Shown: positions 9,780 to 19,466 of the stretch, piece by piece
Position numbering within the stretch: the first letter of the stretch is position 1
How the letters are laid out: each line of letters opens with the position of its first letter
NCBI GenBank assembly: GCA_963807235.1
Contig: CAWEBF010000009.1
Coordinates: 372,001-436,000, forward strand
Reading direction: 5' to 3'
Origin: CAWEBF01 sp963807235
GTDB lineage: Bacteria > Acidobacteriota > Vicinamibacteria > Vicinamibacterales > UBA2999
Length of the DNA stretch: 64,000 nucleotides
Made by a program: the position numbers and the translations under genes
Notes under the pieces: model-generated
Seen by the model: the letters and a program-made list of their open reading frames with translations, nothing else
Told to the model about the DNA's origin: nothing
Database searches by the model: none

Positions 9780-10528
9780 CTGGCCACCATTCTTTCGAAG
9801 TCTTCGAACCGCATGCCCAGCGCCGACTGAAAAGCCGTGTCGAACGGCGTGTCGTTCTTGAGTGCTCGCAGCAGCGACACCACAGCCCCCGCACCGCGGA
9901 GCTGAAGCAATCGCCGGACCGCGCTGGCGCTTTGGGCGTAAGACGCCGCCACGAGTTCGGCTGGCAGGTCGGCGAAGGACTCCTGCAGTTTCGACAACGG
10001 AACTCGGACGCTGGTGCGCTCAAGCGCCTCTATCTCGTCGCTCGACCCGTTTGGTTCCATCACGCCGGCCAGTCCCTCGTTCAACCAGCTCGGCGCCGAC
10101 CGCCCCGCCAGCGTGGCGACGACCGCGTGCGTGTATTCGTGGGCCAGCACTTCGGCCAACTGCTCAGGAGAGCGGTCCGCATCCTTGATGGGGACGCGAA
10201 TTCGTCCATCGTAAACGCCCGCCGCCCATGCTGGCGACTTCGTCACGTCTCGGAATTGTTCGAGGGTGTGCAGTACGACCTCGACCGGCTCGGTCGGATA
10301 CACGTTCAGCGCGCTGCCGATGCGGTAGTAGGTTGCCTCCAGCATCTCCAACGCGCGAAAGGCCACCGCTTCGTCGGTTGGCCCCTCGAACATCACCGCG
10401 AAATGCGCACCGCTGCGCTGGTACATTCGCTGCTGGCCGCCGACCGTCGAGGCGCTCGTCAGGGCGAGTGCGCTGCACAAGCCGAAGATGAGGACCGGGT
10501 GGCGAAGGGATGGAAGTGGTGTCGTCAT
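9776..10528 (-). CDS. Secreted gluzincin (peptidase MA-like) protein
   Basis: 250 residues with a signal peptide (residues 1-28). The zinc-binding HEYTH lies at 130-134 and the third ligand is probably Glu151 in 'WLNEGLA'; this HExxH...NEGLA arrangement is that of the peptidase MA-like/M61-like gluzincins. Expected role: periplasmic or surface metallopeptidase. It shares 'PAWAxGxYDGRIxVP' and the active-site stretch with the larger gene at 25912-27021, so the two are paralogues at opposite ends of the Tad locus. The ATG at 10528 overlaps the stop of the VWA gene by ATGA and the stop overlaps the next ATG in the same way. Confidence 0.82.
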   Translation of the reverse strand: MTTPLPSLRHPVLIFGLCSALALTSASTVGGQQRMYQRSGAHFAVMFEGPTDEAVAFRALEMLEATYYRIGSALNVYPTEPVEVVLHTLEQFRDVTKSPAWAAGVYDGRIRVPIKDADRSPEQLAEVLAHEYTHAVVATLAGRSAPSWLNEGLAGVMEPNGSSDEIEALERTSVRVPLSKLQESFADLPAELVAASYAQSASAVRRLLQLRGAGAVVSLLRALKNDTPFDTAFQSALGMRFEDFERMVAR

Positions 10529-12483
10529 TGCGGTGGCGCGAAATACCCGCCGCGGCTGCGGACGGTGGCGTCCTGTTGCTTGACTCGAACGACGACCGTC
10601 CGCCATTCCCCGTTGCGGGCGCGATTTGACGACTGGTAACCGACGGCATACCGGCGCCGCAGCTCGTCCAGGATCTTCTGATACTCGGCGGTCAGCGCTG
10701 ACGCGTCCGCCGGGAAGAACGCGGAACCGCCGGAGCGGTCGGCCAGTTCCTGGAGCCGCTCACGTTCGACTCGGGTCCCGATGCCGACCGGGTAGACGAT
10801 GGCTTCGGTCTGCTGCAGCTTGTCGATGACCTCGCTCCACGTATGAGTGCTGCCGGGACCGGTGGAGGCGGCATTTTCGTCGCGCCCGTCGGTCACGACC
10901 ACGACCACGCGCCGGCCTTTGGCGACACCCACCTGGGCGAGGGAGTCGTGCAGCGCGTCATAGAGTGCCGTGCCGCCGTCGGCGACGTACTTGTCGAGCG
11001 CCGCCAGCGTCCAGTCCCGCCGCGTCGTCGGCGAGTGGATGTACTTCGGCGCGGAGGCGAAGGTGATCATGCCGATCTCGTCTTCGGGGCGCAGCGCCGA
11101 CACGAACTCGCGTGCCGCGGCCTGGGCGGCGGCGGCACTGCGTTTCATGCTGCCGCTCGAATCGATCGCCAGCATGATGGTCACGGGGAGCACCGATTCG
11201 TGGAACGTGTCCACGTCTTGCGGCACGCCGTCCTCCTCGACCACGAGGTCTTCCCGCGTCAAGGACAGCGCAGACCGCCCGCCGGCAAACGCCGTGAATT
11301 CCAGCAGCGCCCGAACCGGAGGCGCCGCTGGCGCGTTGTATCCGGCGCGAGTCCGCACTGTGTAGCCGTCTCCGGCACTCACCCGGATGGTTCGGTAGGT
11401 TCCGTCCCGACGCTGGTTGGTGGGCGTGTAGGTCAGGAGGTAGCGATGCTGGACGTCGGCCGCCACCGCCTCGTAGGCGAACGAGAGCCGCTGCGAATCG
11501 AGGGGAAACCAGGCCCGGCCCCCGGTGGTCGCCGCCAGCTCTGACAGAAGGTCCTCGCCCCTGAGCGACACGCCGGCAATGCCGCCAACCCCGATCACGT
11601 AGAGCGTCACTTCGGCATCGCGCAGCGCTTGCGCCGTCGCGTCGAAGGCAGCCTGGCTGTGCTCGTCGTAGCCGTCGGTCAGCAGCACGATGGCGCGCCG
11701 CCGGTCTTGGTTCGCCAGGTGCGCCGCCGCCTCCTGGAGGGCGTCGAGGATGGCGGTGCCGCCCGCTGGCTTGATGGTGGCGATCGCGTCGAGGACCGTC
11801 GGGCGATCGGTGGTCGGCCCGGTGACGTGGAGGATTCGTCTGGAGAACGGAGCGACCAGCACTTCGTCGTCCGGCGCCAGGGGGTCCAGCAGCTTCCGCG
11901 CTGCGGCTCGGAGGCCCTCTGCGCGATACGCCATGCTCTGACTGCTGTCGACCAGCACTGCAAACAGGGCCGGTTCACGCCTCTGGGTCACGACGTCAAT
12001 CACCTGAGGGTCGTCGTTTTCGGCCACCGTGAAATGCGCGGCGGTCAATCCACGCACGAACTGGCCCTTGGCGTTGAGGACCGAGGTGTCGAGAGCGACG
12101 CTGGTGACCTCGGCCGACTCGGTCACGTTCAGCGGATTCAGGACGACCGTGTCGGTGAGCATCGGGCCGGATGCGAACACGGCCCGCGCGCTCAACTCCC
12201 GTTGCTCAAAGGGGTTCTCGTCAATCCAGAGGGCTTCGTACGGCGGCCCGTCGGTGTCGCTGGCGAGCGGGAGCTGGTCCACCAGGAAATCGACTCGCTC
12301 GGGCACATGGTCGGCTGCCGCGTCGAAGCGGGCGACGATCCGAATCGTGCCCGACAGCCCCGTCCTGCCCATCGGAGATGTAATCCGGATGGAGGCGGCG
12401 CCTTGGGCCGAGGTCGACCCGTCGGCGATGCCAGACGCGGCCACGCAGGCACACACGATCGACGCGCGAACGAGATGGTTCAT
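10525..12483 (-). CDS. Secreted protein with two von Willebrand factor A domains
   Basis: 652 residues with a signal peptide (about 1-27). An Ig-like stretch follows, then VWA domain 1 with MIDAS 'DSSQSM' at 179-184, and VWA domain 2 with MIDAS 'DSSGSM' near 440. Both match the 'VWFA-related Acidobacterial domain' type: 'FTVAENDDPQVIDVVTQ' and 'LVVEEDGVPQDVDTFHE' are the lead-in strands, and each domain ends in a similar 'RYLLTYTP'/'RYAVGYQSS' beta-sandwich. Probable role: metal-dependent protein binding outside the cytoplasmic membrane, either adhesion or pilus-associated. ATGA overlaps join it to the AAA+ gene upstream and the gluzincin gene downstream. Confidence 0.85.
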   Translation of the reverse strand: MNHLVRASIVCACVAASGIADGSTSAQGAASIRITSPMGRTGLSGTIRIVARFDAAADHVPERVDFLVDQLPLASDTDGPPYEALWIDENPFEQRELSARAVFASGPMLTDTVVLNPLNVTESAEVTSVALDTSVLNAKGQFVRGLTAAHFTVAENDDPQVIDVVTQRREPALFAVLVDSSQSMAYRAEGLRAAARKLLDPLAPDDEVLVAPFSRRILHVTGPTTDRPTVLDAIATIKPAGGTAILDALQEAAAHLANQDRRRAIVLLTDGYDEHSQAAFDATAQALRDAEVTLYVIGVGGIAGVSLRGEDLLSELAATTGGRAWFPLDSQRLSFAYEAVAADVQHRYLLTYTPTNQRRDGTYRTIRVSAGDGYTVRTRAGYNAPAAPPVRALLEFTAFAGGRSALSLTREDLVVEEDGVPQDVDTFHESVLPVTIMLAIDSSGSMKRSAAAAQAAAREFVSALRPEDEIGMITFASAPKYIHSPTTRRDWTLAALDKYVADGGTALYDALHDSLAQVGVAKGRRVVVVVTDGRDENAASTGPGSTHTWSEVIDKLQQTEAIVYPVGIGTRVERERLQELADRSGGSAFFPADASALTAEYQKILDELRRRYAVGYQSSNRARNGEWRTVVVRVKQQDATVRSRGGYFAPPQ

Positions 12484-13793
12484 GCGGTCGAGGCAGGAGT
12501 CGGAAGGCCTTCGTCCTCATCGACGAAGTAGCTCGCGCAGGCGGCCTCGAGCAACTCGGTCGTCAGCGCGCGGGGCTGCCCGGAATACGCAGCATAGGCC
12601 AGCGCCTGGTCGATCAGGTCGCGAGGGTGGCAGCCGCGGGGCTGGATGTTGCGCGGCTGCAGAAACCGGTCGACCACATGGCGCGCGAGCGAAGGCTCGA
12701 ACGCCAGGGTCCGCTCCCGGCAACAGTTCTCGAAGATGCGCTCGAAGTCCTCGAACGTCGGGCTTTCGGCCAGCACCTTGAACTGCACGCGGCGCAGGAA
12801 CGCTTCGTCGACCAGATCGCGCGGCTTCAGGTTGGTGGCAAAGACCACCAGCACCATGAAGGGCAACTCGAACTTCTGGCCGTTGCGGAGAGTCAGGTAA
12901 TCGACCCGGCTCTCAAGGGGCACGATCCATCGATTGAGCAGGTCGCGCGGCGAGCAGTGCTGCCGCCCGAAGTCGTCGATCACCAGCACGCCGCCGGTGG
13001 CAAGGGCTTGGATGGGCGGCGAATAGAATCCGGACTCGGCCGAGTAGGTCAGATCCAGCGACGCGAGGTTCAGCTCCCCGCCCACCGTAACCAGTGGCCG
13101 GCGGCAGCGCACCCAGCGCGCATCAAACCGGGGCCGGGCGATCAAGCTCTCCTCCGCTTCCGCCTCGGACGGAAGCGGCTCGTGGTTGACCGGGTCGAAC
13201 AGCCTCACGATGTGCCCGTCCACCTCGATGGCGTGCGGGATGGCGATCTCGCCTTCGAGCAGCCGCCCAAGACCCTGGGCGATGACCGTCTTTCCGTTTC
13301 CAGGCGGTCCGTAGACGAAGAGTGAATGCCCGGAGGCCGCAGCCGTTCCCACCTGGTCCAGAACCCGCTGGCTGAGCACCAGGTGCGAGAAGGCCTTGAT
13401 GACGCGGTCGCGCGTCGAGATCGTCGGCACCGCCTCGCGGTACGCCTCCAGGTAGCGCTGGTATTGGCGCAGCGGGACGGGGGCCACGCCCGAGTAGTTG
13501 GTCTGTTCGAGGAAGAGCTGCGTTCGTCTTCGACCCTCGTCCGTGATGCGATACCGGTACGACGGGGCATCCACGACGGCCGATCCGACGATCTCGATCT
13601 GGTGCGTCAGTCGAAGCGGTTCGAGCGTCGGCTCGATCACGGAGAACTCGAGCCCGAGGTGCCTCGCGAGGTCGGTGCCCACCAGATCGCCGAGCTGATA
13701 CAGCTGCTTGAGCACCAGCTGCGTGAGCATGTCGCTGCTGAGGCCCGCTTCGTCAGCGGTCCGGGGTGCTGGGGGATGAAGGCCAGCCGTCAC
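12480..13793 (-). CDS. AAA+ ATPase with N-terminal winged-helix-like region
   Basis: 437 residues. Residues about 22-105 look like a winged-helix unit ('LVLKQLYQLGDLVGTDLARHL... YRITDEGRRR'). The AAA+ module has Walker A GPPGNGKT at 162-169, Walker B 'GVLVIDDFG' near 268-276, a sensor-1-like 'VFATNLKP' and an arginine-finger-like 'FLRRVQFKV'. The layout is MoxR-like, and MoxR ATPases often pair with VWA proteins; here, however, the VWA partner is exported, so a classical MoxR chaperone mechanism is not established. GTG start at 13793. Its stop overlaps the VWA start by ATGA. No signal peptide or membrane helix, so it acts in the cytoplasm. Confidence 0.82.
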   Translation of the reverse strand: MTAGLHPPAPRTADEAGLSSDMLTQLVLKQLYQLGDLVGTDLARHLGLEFSVIEPTLEPLRLTHQIEIVGSAVVDAPSYRYRITDEGRRRTQLFLEQTNYSGVAPVPLRQYQRYLEAYREAVPTISTRDRVIKAFSHLVLSQRVLDQVGTAAASGHSLFVYGPPGNGKTVIAQGLGRLLEGEIAIPHAIEVDGHIVRLFDPVNHEPLPSEAEAEESLIARPRFDARWVRCRRPLVTVGGELNLASLDLTYSAESGFYSPPIQALATGGVLVIDDFGRQHCSPRDLLNRWIVPLESRVDYLTLRNGQKFELPFMVLVVFATNLKPRDLVDEAFLRRVQFKVLAESPTFEDFERIFENCCRERTLAFEPSLARHVVDRFLQPRNIQPRGCHPRDLIDQALAYAAYSGQPRALTTELLEAACASYFVDEDEGLPTPASTA

Positions 13794-13838
13794 CGTCTGC
13801 CACGCTTCCCACGGGCGGTTCCAGAATGGATGTCGGCG

Positions 13839-14550
13839 TCATGGACGTCTCCCACCGCGCTGCGCCTGGTAGGCGGCACGCTTCGCTTGTCCTTCCCGAA
13901 GGACGGCGTCACGCCATTCCGGTCGGGCAGTCCGGGCGCGCTCGAACGACTGGGCCGCCAGCGCAAACTGCCCGGTCGCCGCTTGCGCAATGCCGAGATT
14001 GAAGTCGGCTCGATCTGATTGCCCGGCCAGTTGAAACGCGCGCTGGGCGCCGGGCATGTCGCCTGCCTGGGCGCGAGCCAGGCCCAGGTTGTTCTGCGCC
14101 GCCGAGAAGCCGGGCTGCAATGCCAGGGCGCGCTGGCAGGCGCGAATCGCCTCGGCCGGCCGTCCGCCGAGCACCCATCCGTAACAGAGGTTGTTCCAAC
14201 CGTAGGCTGCGAGCGGGTCGCGTTCCACGACGCGGCCGAACTCGGCCAGGGCCTCGCGGCTGCGTCCCAGGGCCTGGAGCACGGTTCCGAGCGTGTTCCG
14301 GCTCTCTGGCGAACCTCGAGAAAAGTGCACGGCCCGGTAGGCATCCCCCAGGGCCAGATGGGGCAAACCCGCGTCCCGCCACAGCCGCGCCAGCGCCTCG
14401 TGCGTGCGCGGGTCGCGGGGGTCGAGTGCGAGCGCACGCGCCAACGCGCCGTGCGCCTTGTCCACGACCATCAGGCGCCGGTATTGAAGCGGCAAGCGCC
14501 CGGTAGCTTTCCGGCGACGGCAGCGCCGCAGACGCCGCGAGGGCCGCCAT
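13839..14550 (-). CDS. TPR-repeat protein, TadD-like (frameshifted near 14495)
   Basis: About 237 residues when frames are joined. The ATG at 14550 begins 'MAALAASAALPSPESYRALAA' and one frame change near 14495 leads into 'LQYRRLMVVDKAHGALARALALDPRD'. What follows is at least four tetratricopeptide repeats ('LGTVLQALGRSREALAEF', 'LCYGWVLGGRPAEAIRA', 'LGLARAQAGDMPGAQRAF', 'LGIAQAATGQFALAAQSF'). TPR proteins called TadD are regular members of Tad operons and probably help secretin or assembly. The start overlaps the stop of the small lipoprotein (TGATG), supporting co-translation. Confidence 0.75.
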
Positions 14551-14847
14551 CAACTCGGGTCGGTTCCTTCAATCGTGACGGGCGCGACCTTGTCGGGCCT
14601 GGCCTGCGTGGACAGGTGCCGGACCTTGGCCATGAAGGACTCCAGGGTTTCGCGCGGCGCCGACCTGCGCCTCCGCTGGCACCTGTCCAGCGCCGGGCGA
14701 AGCCGGACTCGCCTGGGCACCTGCCCGGGCTGGGGACACCGCAATGGGGCCGCGCGCGCCGCAGGCCGACGCCCAGACGGCAAGAGCCGTCATGACGATT
14801 ACTCCGGCCTGCGAGCGCCCAAACGGCGCCGCCGATACACTATCCAT
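14550..14847 (-). CDS. Small putative lipoprotein (frameshifted near 14660)
   Basis: Roughly 98 residues when two frames are joined. The first frame starts 'MDSVSAAPFGRSQAGVIVMTALAVWASACGARG', a signal peptide with an approximate lipobox (ASAC). The second frame supplies 'RETLESFMAKVRHLSTQARPDKVAPVTIEGTDPS' to the stop. The middle is Ala/Gly/Pro-rich, so the join is not certain. I do not recognise a family. Its place between TadC and the TPR protein suggests a pilotin-like or assembly accessory lipoprotein, which is inference only. Confidence 0.5.
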
Positions 14848-14905
14848 TTCCGCATCTACCCCTTGCGGCGAGTCGATGCTGCCCGGTCGGAACCGCCAGT
14901 GACCG

Positions 14906-14998
14906 TTAATCCTCTGCAGACGACCGGCTACGACGCTTCAGCATGTACAGCATCACGAACACCGCCAGCACGACACCGAGCACTACGTTGAAAGTCAT
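14906..14998 (-). CDS. 30-residue single-span membrane protein
   Basis: A short reading frame, MTFNVVLGVVLAVFVMLYML followed by KRRSRSSAED and TAA. It has one clean transmembrane helix and a positively charged, then acidic tail, predicting a periplasmic N-terminus and cytoplasmic C-terminus. A strong ribosome binding sequence (AAGGTGGAGG) precedes the ATG. It sits immediately after tadC, with the uncorrected tadC stop overlapping as ATGA. No family is recognised; tiny membrane proteins in secretion operons often stabilise an inner-membrane platform, but that role is only a guess. Confidence 0.6.
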   Translation of the reverse strand: MTFNVVLGVVLAVFVMLYMLKRRSRSSAED

Positions 14999-15019
14999 CA
15001 CGCCTCCACCTTCTCCCCA

Positions 15020-15932
15020 TTACGGGGCGCCGACGTTGAACGAATGCCCGGTAGATCGCAATCGCCGCCGGGCCGATGCACACCATGTACACCGCGGGAA
15101 AGACACAGAGCACGAGAGGGAACACGAGCTTGACGCCGACCTTGGCGGCGCGCTCCTCTGCGCGCTGGCGCCGCTTGGTGCGCGACGTCTCGGCGTGAAT
15201 CCGGAGCGCCTTCGACACGCTCGTGCCGAAGCGGTCGGTCTGAATCAGCATCGTGACCAGCGAGCGCACGTCTTCCACCTGCGTTCGCGTGGCGAAGTTC
15301 TGGAAGGCTTCCATGCGGGGCTTGCCGGCGCGAATCTCGGTGGTGATGAACCGAAGCTCCTCCGCCAGGGCGGGGTGCGTCAGTTCCAGTTCCTCGCTGG
15401 CCTTGGCAACGCTCTGGTCCAGCGCGGAGCCGGCCTCGATGCAGACAATCATCAGGTCGAGCACGTCGGGCAAGCCGTTGGTGATCGGCTTGGCGCGGCG
15501 GCGGGTCTCGCGGCGAAGCCACAAGTCGGGCAGCAGATACCCGATCGCGGCACCAGGCACATCGCCAGCGGCCAGGCCTTCGGCGAACGACAACGACAGG
15601 AGGACGAGTGCGGCCAGGACCAGCGGGGAGCACGATCCTGGCCACGGAGAAATAGATCGCCGCGCGCATGTCGTGGTAACCCGCCGTCGCCAGGCGCCGG
15701 CGCAGCTTCCCAGCTCCTTCGGCGACTTGGGCAGCCTGCGACAAACGGCTGAGCGTCGGGTCGGGCGTTTCGGTCAGCGGCAGGCTATCGCCCAGCCACG
15801 CCCGCGGCCGACGTGCGTAATCCCGCGAAGCCGGCGGGCCGTGGGGGCCGACCGGACCGCGACCTGTTGCGCGACCAGCCCCGAGACCAGGGCGACGCAG
15901 ATGAAAACAGCGACGAGAGCAATGGTCAACAT
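15020..15932 (-). CDS. tadC: Tad pilus inner-membrane platform protein TadC (several frameshifts)
   Basis: About 300 residues after joining frames. Start MLTIALVAVFICVALVSGLV at 15932, nine bases after the tadB stop and preceded by GGGGA. Further segments are 'LGDSLPLTETPDPTLSRLSQAAQ', 'YFSVARIVLPLVL', and the type II secretion F domain 'RRAKPITNGLPDVLDLMIVCIEAG... DVRSLVTMLIQTDRFGTSVSKALRIHAE'. The final hydrophobic segment 'LVFPLVLCVFPAVYMVCIGPAA' is typical. One T too many near 15050 hides the probable TAA stop at 15020; otherwise the frame runs to 14998. TadB and TadC form the membrane core on which the CpaF ATPase works. Confidence 0.82.
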
Positions 15933-15941
15933 GCTGGTCCC

Positions 15942-16909
15942 CTAGATCTCGATGTCGATGATGCGCCGCATGGCGTAGAAGCCGACCGCCTGCAGCACAG
16001 ACCATGAGGGCGACGATTCGCAGCCCGATGGGATCGGTGAACAGAATCGACATGTGGGCCGGTGCAATCAGCATCAGCAGGGCCGCCAGCGTCGGGCGCC
16101 AGGCAGAACAGCACCAGGCCGGTGATGCGTCCGTGCGCGCTCAGGGCGCGCACCTGGCGTCTCAGGCGGAACCGGTCCCGGATGATGGCGGCCAGGCTGT
16201 CGAGCACCTCCGACAGGTTGCCGCCCGATTCGCGCTGGGTCAGCACCGCGGTGACGAAGAAGCGCGCATCCAGGATGGACATGCGTTCGGCAAAACTCGT
16301 CATCGCCTCCGCCAGCGGCATGCCGAAGTTCTGCTTGTCGTGCATCAGCCGGAACTCGGTGCGCACCGGGTCCGGCATCTCTTCCGCCACCATCCCCAGC
16401 CCGGTCGTGAACGCGTGCCCGGACCGCAGCGCCCGCGCAATCAGCTCGATCGCCTCCGGAAATTGCTCTTCGAGCTTCGCTGATGCGGCGTTTGGCCGCG
16501 AAATTCACCGCCATCCACGGCAGCGCGGCGCGGCGACGCCGGCGACGATGGCCACCGACGGCATGCGCGAGAGCACCATCGCCACCACGAACGCGACGAG
16601 CGCCAGGAACACCGTGGAGAGCACGAACCGTCCGACCGTCAGCGGCAGGCCCGACTGCTCGAGCTTGCGCTCGAGGCTGGCGGTTGTGGCGACCCGGCCC
16701 AGCGTCTGGCGCAGGATCGGCACCGTGCTGACCGGGTTGACGCGGCGCAGGAGCTCGATGCTTTCCCCGAGCCGGCGGCGCTTGACCGGCTGCAGGCGGC
16801 GGCCGAGGTCACGCTCGGCCTTCTGCTCGGGCCGCAGCTGCAGCACCCAGTAGGTGCCGACGAAGATGATGAAAACGACTGCGAAGGCGAGAACAAGAAA
16901 TAACATCAC
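15942..16909 (-). CDS. tadB: Tad pilus inner-membrane platform protein TadB (several frameshifts)
   Basis: Around 320 residues once frames are joined. The N-terminus 'MLFLVLAFAVVFIIFVGTYWVLQL' is a membrane helix, followed by a basic cytoplasmic region and a second membrane pair ('VLSTVFLALVAFVVAMVLSRM'). The F domain has 'PEAIELIARALRSGHAFTTGLGMVAEEM' and 'ERMSILDARFFVTAVLTQRESGGNLSEVLD'. The last frame gives 'LLMLIAPAHMSILFTDPIGLRIVALMV' and then 'YAMRRIIDIEI' to TAG. Breaks occur near 16525, 16490, 16100 and 15998, each repaired by removing one base. It pairs with TadC as the platform of the pilus machine. Confidence 0.82.
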
Positions 16910-16915
16910 CGCACC

Positions 16916-18234
16916 TCACGCCACCAGCTTGGTGTGCTCGAACATGTCGGCACCCAGCTTCACCCCAGCCACCGCCAGCCGGTCGCTGCACTTCGGCCGG
17001 ATGCCCGTGGCCCGGAACCGCCCCTGCACCTTCCCGTTGGCGGCGATGCCGGTGCGCTCGAACAGGAAGATGTCCTGCATCGTGATGACCTCGCCTTCCA
17101 TCCCGGTCAGCTCGGTGATGCCGGTGACGCGGCGCGTGCCGTCGGACTGCCTCGAGATCTGCACGATCAGGTTGATGGCCGACGCAGATCTGCTGCCGGA
17201 CGGCCCGTTCCGGGATGTTGAGGTTGGCCATCGCCACCATCGTGTCCAGACGATACAGGGCGTCGCGCGCGCTGTTGGCGTGGACGGTCGTCAAGCTGCC
17301 GTCGTGGCCCGTGTTCATGGCCTGGAGCATGTCCAGGGCTTCCTCGCTGCGGACCTCGCCAACGATGATGCGGTCCGGCCGCATACGCAGGGCGTTGACC
17401 ATCAGCTCGCGCTGGCGCACCGCGCCCTTGCCTTCGATGTTCGCCGGCCGCGTCTCGAGCCGCACCACGTGTCGCTGGCGCAGCTTCAACTCGGCCGCGT
17501 CCTCGATGGTCACCACGCGCTCGTTGTGGCCGATGAAGCTGGAGAGCACGTTGAGGAGCGTGGTCTTGCCGGCGCCGGTGCCGCCCGACACGATGACGTT
17601 CAGCCGGCAGGCCACGGCCGCCTTCAGGAAGTCGAGCATCGGCTGCGTCATCGAGTCCCGCTCGACCAGGTCCTGGGCGCCCAGCCGGTCGGTCCGGAAA
17701 CGCCGAATCGACACGGCCGCGCCGTCGAGCGCCAGCGGTGGAATGACGGCGTTGACGCGCGAGCCGTCCTTGAGCCGCGCGTCCACCATCGGCGTGGACT
17801 CGTCGATGCGCCGGCCCACCATGCTGACGATGCGCTCGATGATCTGCATCAGGTGGCGCTCGTCCTTGAAGGTGATGTCCGTCTCTTCCAGCCGGCCCTC
17901 ACGCTCGACGAACACCTGGTCGAACCGGTTGACCAGGATGTCGGAGATCGGACGGGTCCTTCAGCAGGGCCTCCAGCGGTCCGAGCCCGAACAGCTCGTT
18001 GAGGACGTCGGTGGCCAGCGATTCCCGCTCCATCAGGCTGAGCGGCGTGGTGCGGGTGAAGCCCTCGACGATGCTGCCGATGACGCGTCGCACCTCAGGC
18101 TCGGCATCCTCGCGCTTCACGCGCGTGAGCCGCTCGAGGTTCAGCCTCGAGAGCAGCTCCTGGTGAACGTCAGCCTTCAGGCTCTGGTAGTTGTAGGTCC
18201 CGTCGCGCAGCGGCATAGGTGTGGTCGGTGTCAT
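16916..18234 (-). CDS. cpaF: Tad pilus assembly ATPase CpaF/TadA (frameshifted)
   Basis: About 438 residues. N-terminus 'MTPTTPMPLRDGTYNYQSLKADVHQELL' and the N1 region end at a break near 17950 (one extra G before ATCTCCGAC). The ATPase part has Walker A 'GGTGAGKTTLLN', a Walker B region 'MRPDRIIVGEVRSEEALDML' and the His box 'GHDGSLTTVHANS'. A second break near 17180 leads to the C-terminus 'SRQSDGTRRVTGITELTGMEGEVITMQDIF', typical of CpaF. It is a cytoplasmic hexameric motor that powers pilin polymerisation through TadB/TadC. The gene is separated from tadB by 6 bases. Confidence 0.9.
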
Positions 18235-18271
18235 CGCAGATGTCTTGTCCTTCCTCTATCGATTCCAGCGG

Positions 18272-19424
18272 TCAGCCCTTGGCGGTCACGGGACGGCCGA
18301 TTCGGCCGAACAGCCCCGAACGCTCGCGGGTTTCAGGTTCCGGAAGCCCGGCCATCGCCGGCGTGAATGCCTTGAGCGACGAGCCCAGCTTCGATCCCGC
18401 GCTCGAGCACCAGCGGCTTTCCCGCCGTCTGGGACGCCGTGCCGGCGGCGTAGTGATTGGGCAGCATGTGCTTGACTGCGAGCCCCGTCACGCGCTCGAC
18501 GTCCCGCTGGGCGATCTCGGCCCGCTCGTCGAAGCGGTTGACGATCACCTGCAGGCGGTCTCTGCCGTATCGCTGCTGCAGCGCCGAGGACAGGCGTGCC
18601 GCGCTTCTGACGGTGGACAGCTCCTGGTTGATCACCAGGACGATCGTTCCCGCTGCCTCCAGCGCGTCGAGCATCGCCGGGCTGGTGCGCGGCACGTCGA
18701 GCACCAGGTGCGTATATTGCGTCGCCGCCAGCTCGATCAGCGCTCGCATCTGTGCCACATCCGGAACGCTCGAGGCCGGCCGCTCGGACGACGCCAGCAG
18801 CTGGACGCCGGACGGCGAGTCGGTCACCAGCCCTTTCAACACGGCGGCGTCCATCCGGTGCATGTTGCTCGAACGCGTCGGCAATGGAGAACCGCGGCTC
18901 GATGCCCAGGAACACGGCGGCGTCGCCGTAGGTCATGTGGAGGTCGGCCAGCATGGTGCCGCCGGGAGCCGCCTTGGCCAGCGTCGTGGCCACGTTCACC
19001 GCCACCGTGGTGGCGCCGACGCCGCCCTTGGCGCCGATGAAAGCGTAGACCTCGCCCTTCTTGGCCGCCGGCCGAGCCGCCTGAATGCGGCTGATGGCGG
19101 CGCGCAGTTCACGGCTCGAGGACCGGGTACGCCAGGCATTCGCTGACGCCCGCACGCATGGCCTCGAGGACTCGGGCGCCGTCCAGCGTGGACAGGACCA
19201 CCAGGATGCCCGTGGCGGGATGCTGGCGCCGGATGGCGCGCGAGGGTGTCAGGAAGGGGCCCGCCGCCGCGGTGATCGACGACCACCAGCTCCGGCGCGC
19301 GCGAACCGGTTCTGGCCAATTCGGCCAGTGCCGGCGTGCCGGCGGACGTGACGCGCATCCCCTGCGCCCTGAGCAACTCGGCCAGCGAGGCGTCGCTGGC
19401 AACCAGCATGACATTCATGGACAT
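18272..19424 (-). CDS. cpaE: CpaE/TadZ-like pilus localisation ATPase (frameshifted)
   Basis: About 380 residues when frames are joined. The N-terminal receiver-like domain 'MSMNVMLVASDASLAELLRAQGMRVTS' is followed by a MinD/ParA-type ATPase with deviant Walker A 'GAKGGVGATTVAVNVA', 'LADLHMTYGDAAVFLGIEPRFSIADA', and 'LVLDVPRTSPAMLDALEAAGTIVLVINQE'. The C-terminal tail 'FTPAMAGLPEPETRERSGLFGRIGRP' lies in another frame and runs to TGA at 18272. CpaE/TadZ proteins position the Tad machine, often at a pole. A second, intact paralogue is at 27036-28172. Confidence 0.85.
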
Positions 19425-19466
19425 CGTATCCCTACCGAACCAGGCGGATATTGATTAAGAAAGCTG

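Noticed and set aside
12480..12483. Treating the AAA+ and VWA pair as a classical MoxR-VWA chaperone
   Set aside because: The VWA protein has a signal peptide and Acidobacterial-type beta-sandwich parts, so it is unlikely to meet the cytoplasmic ATPase directly; kept only as an analogy.
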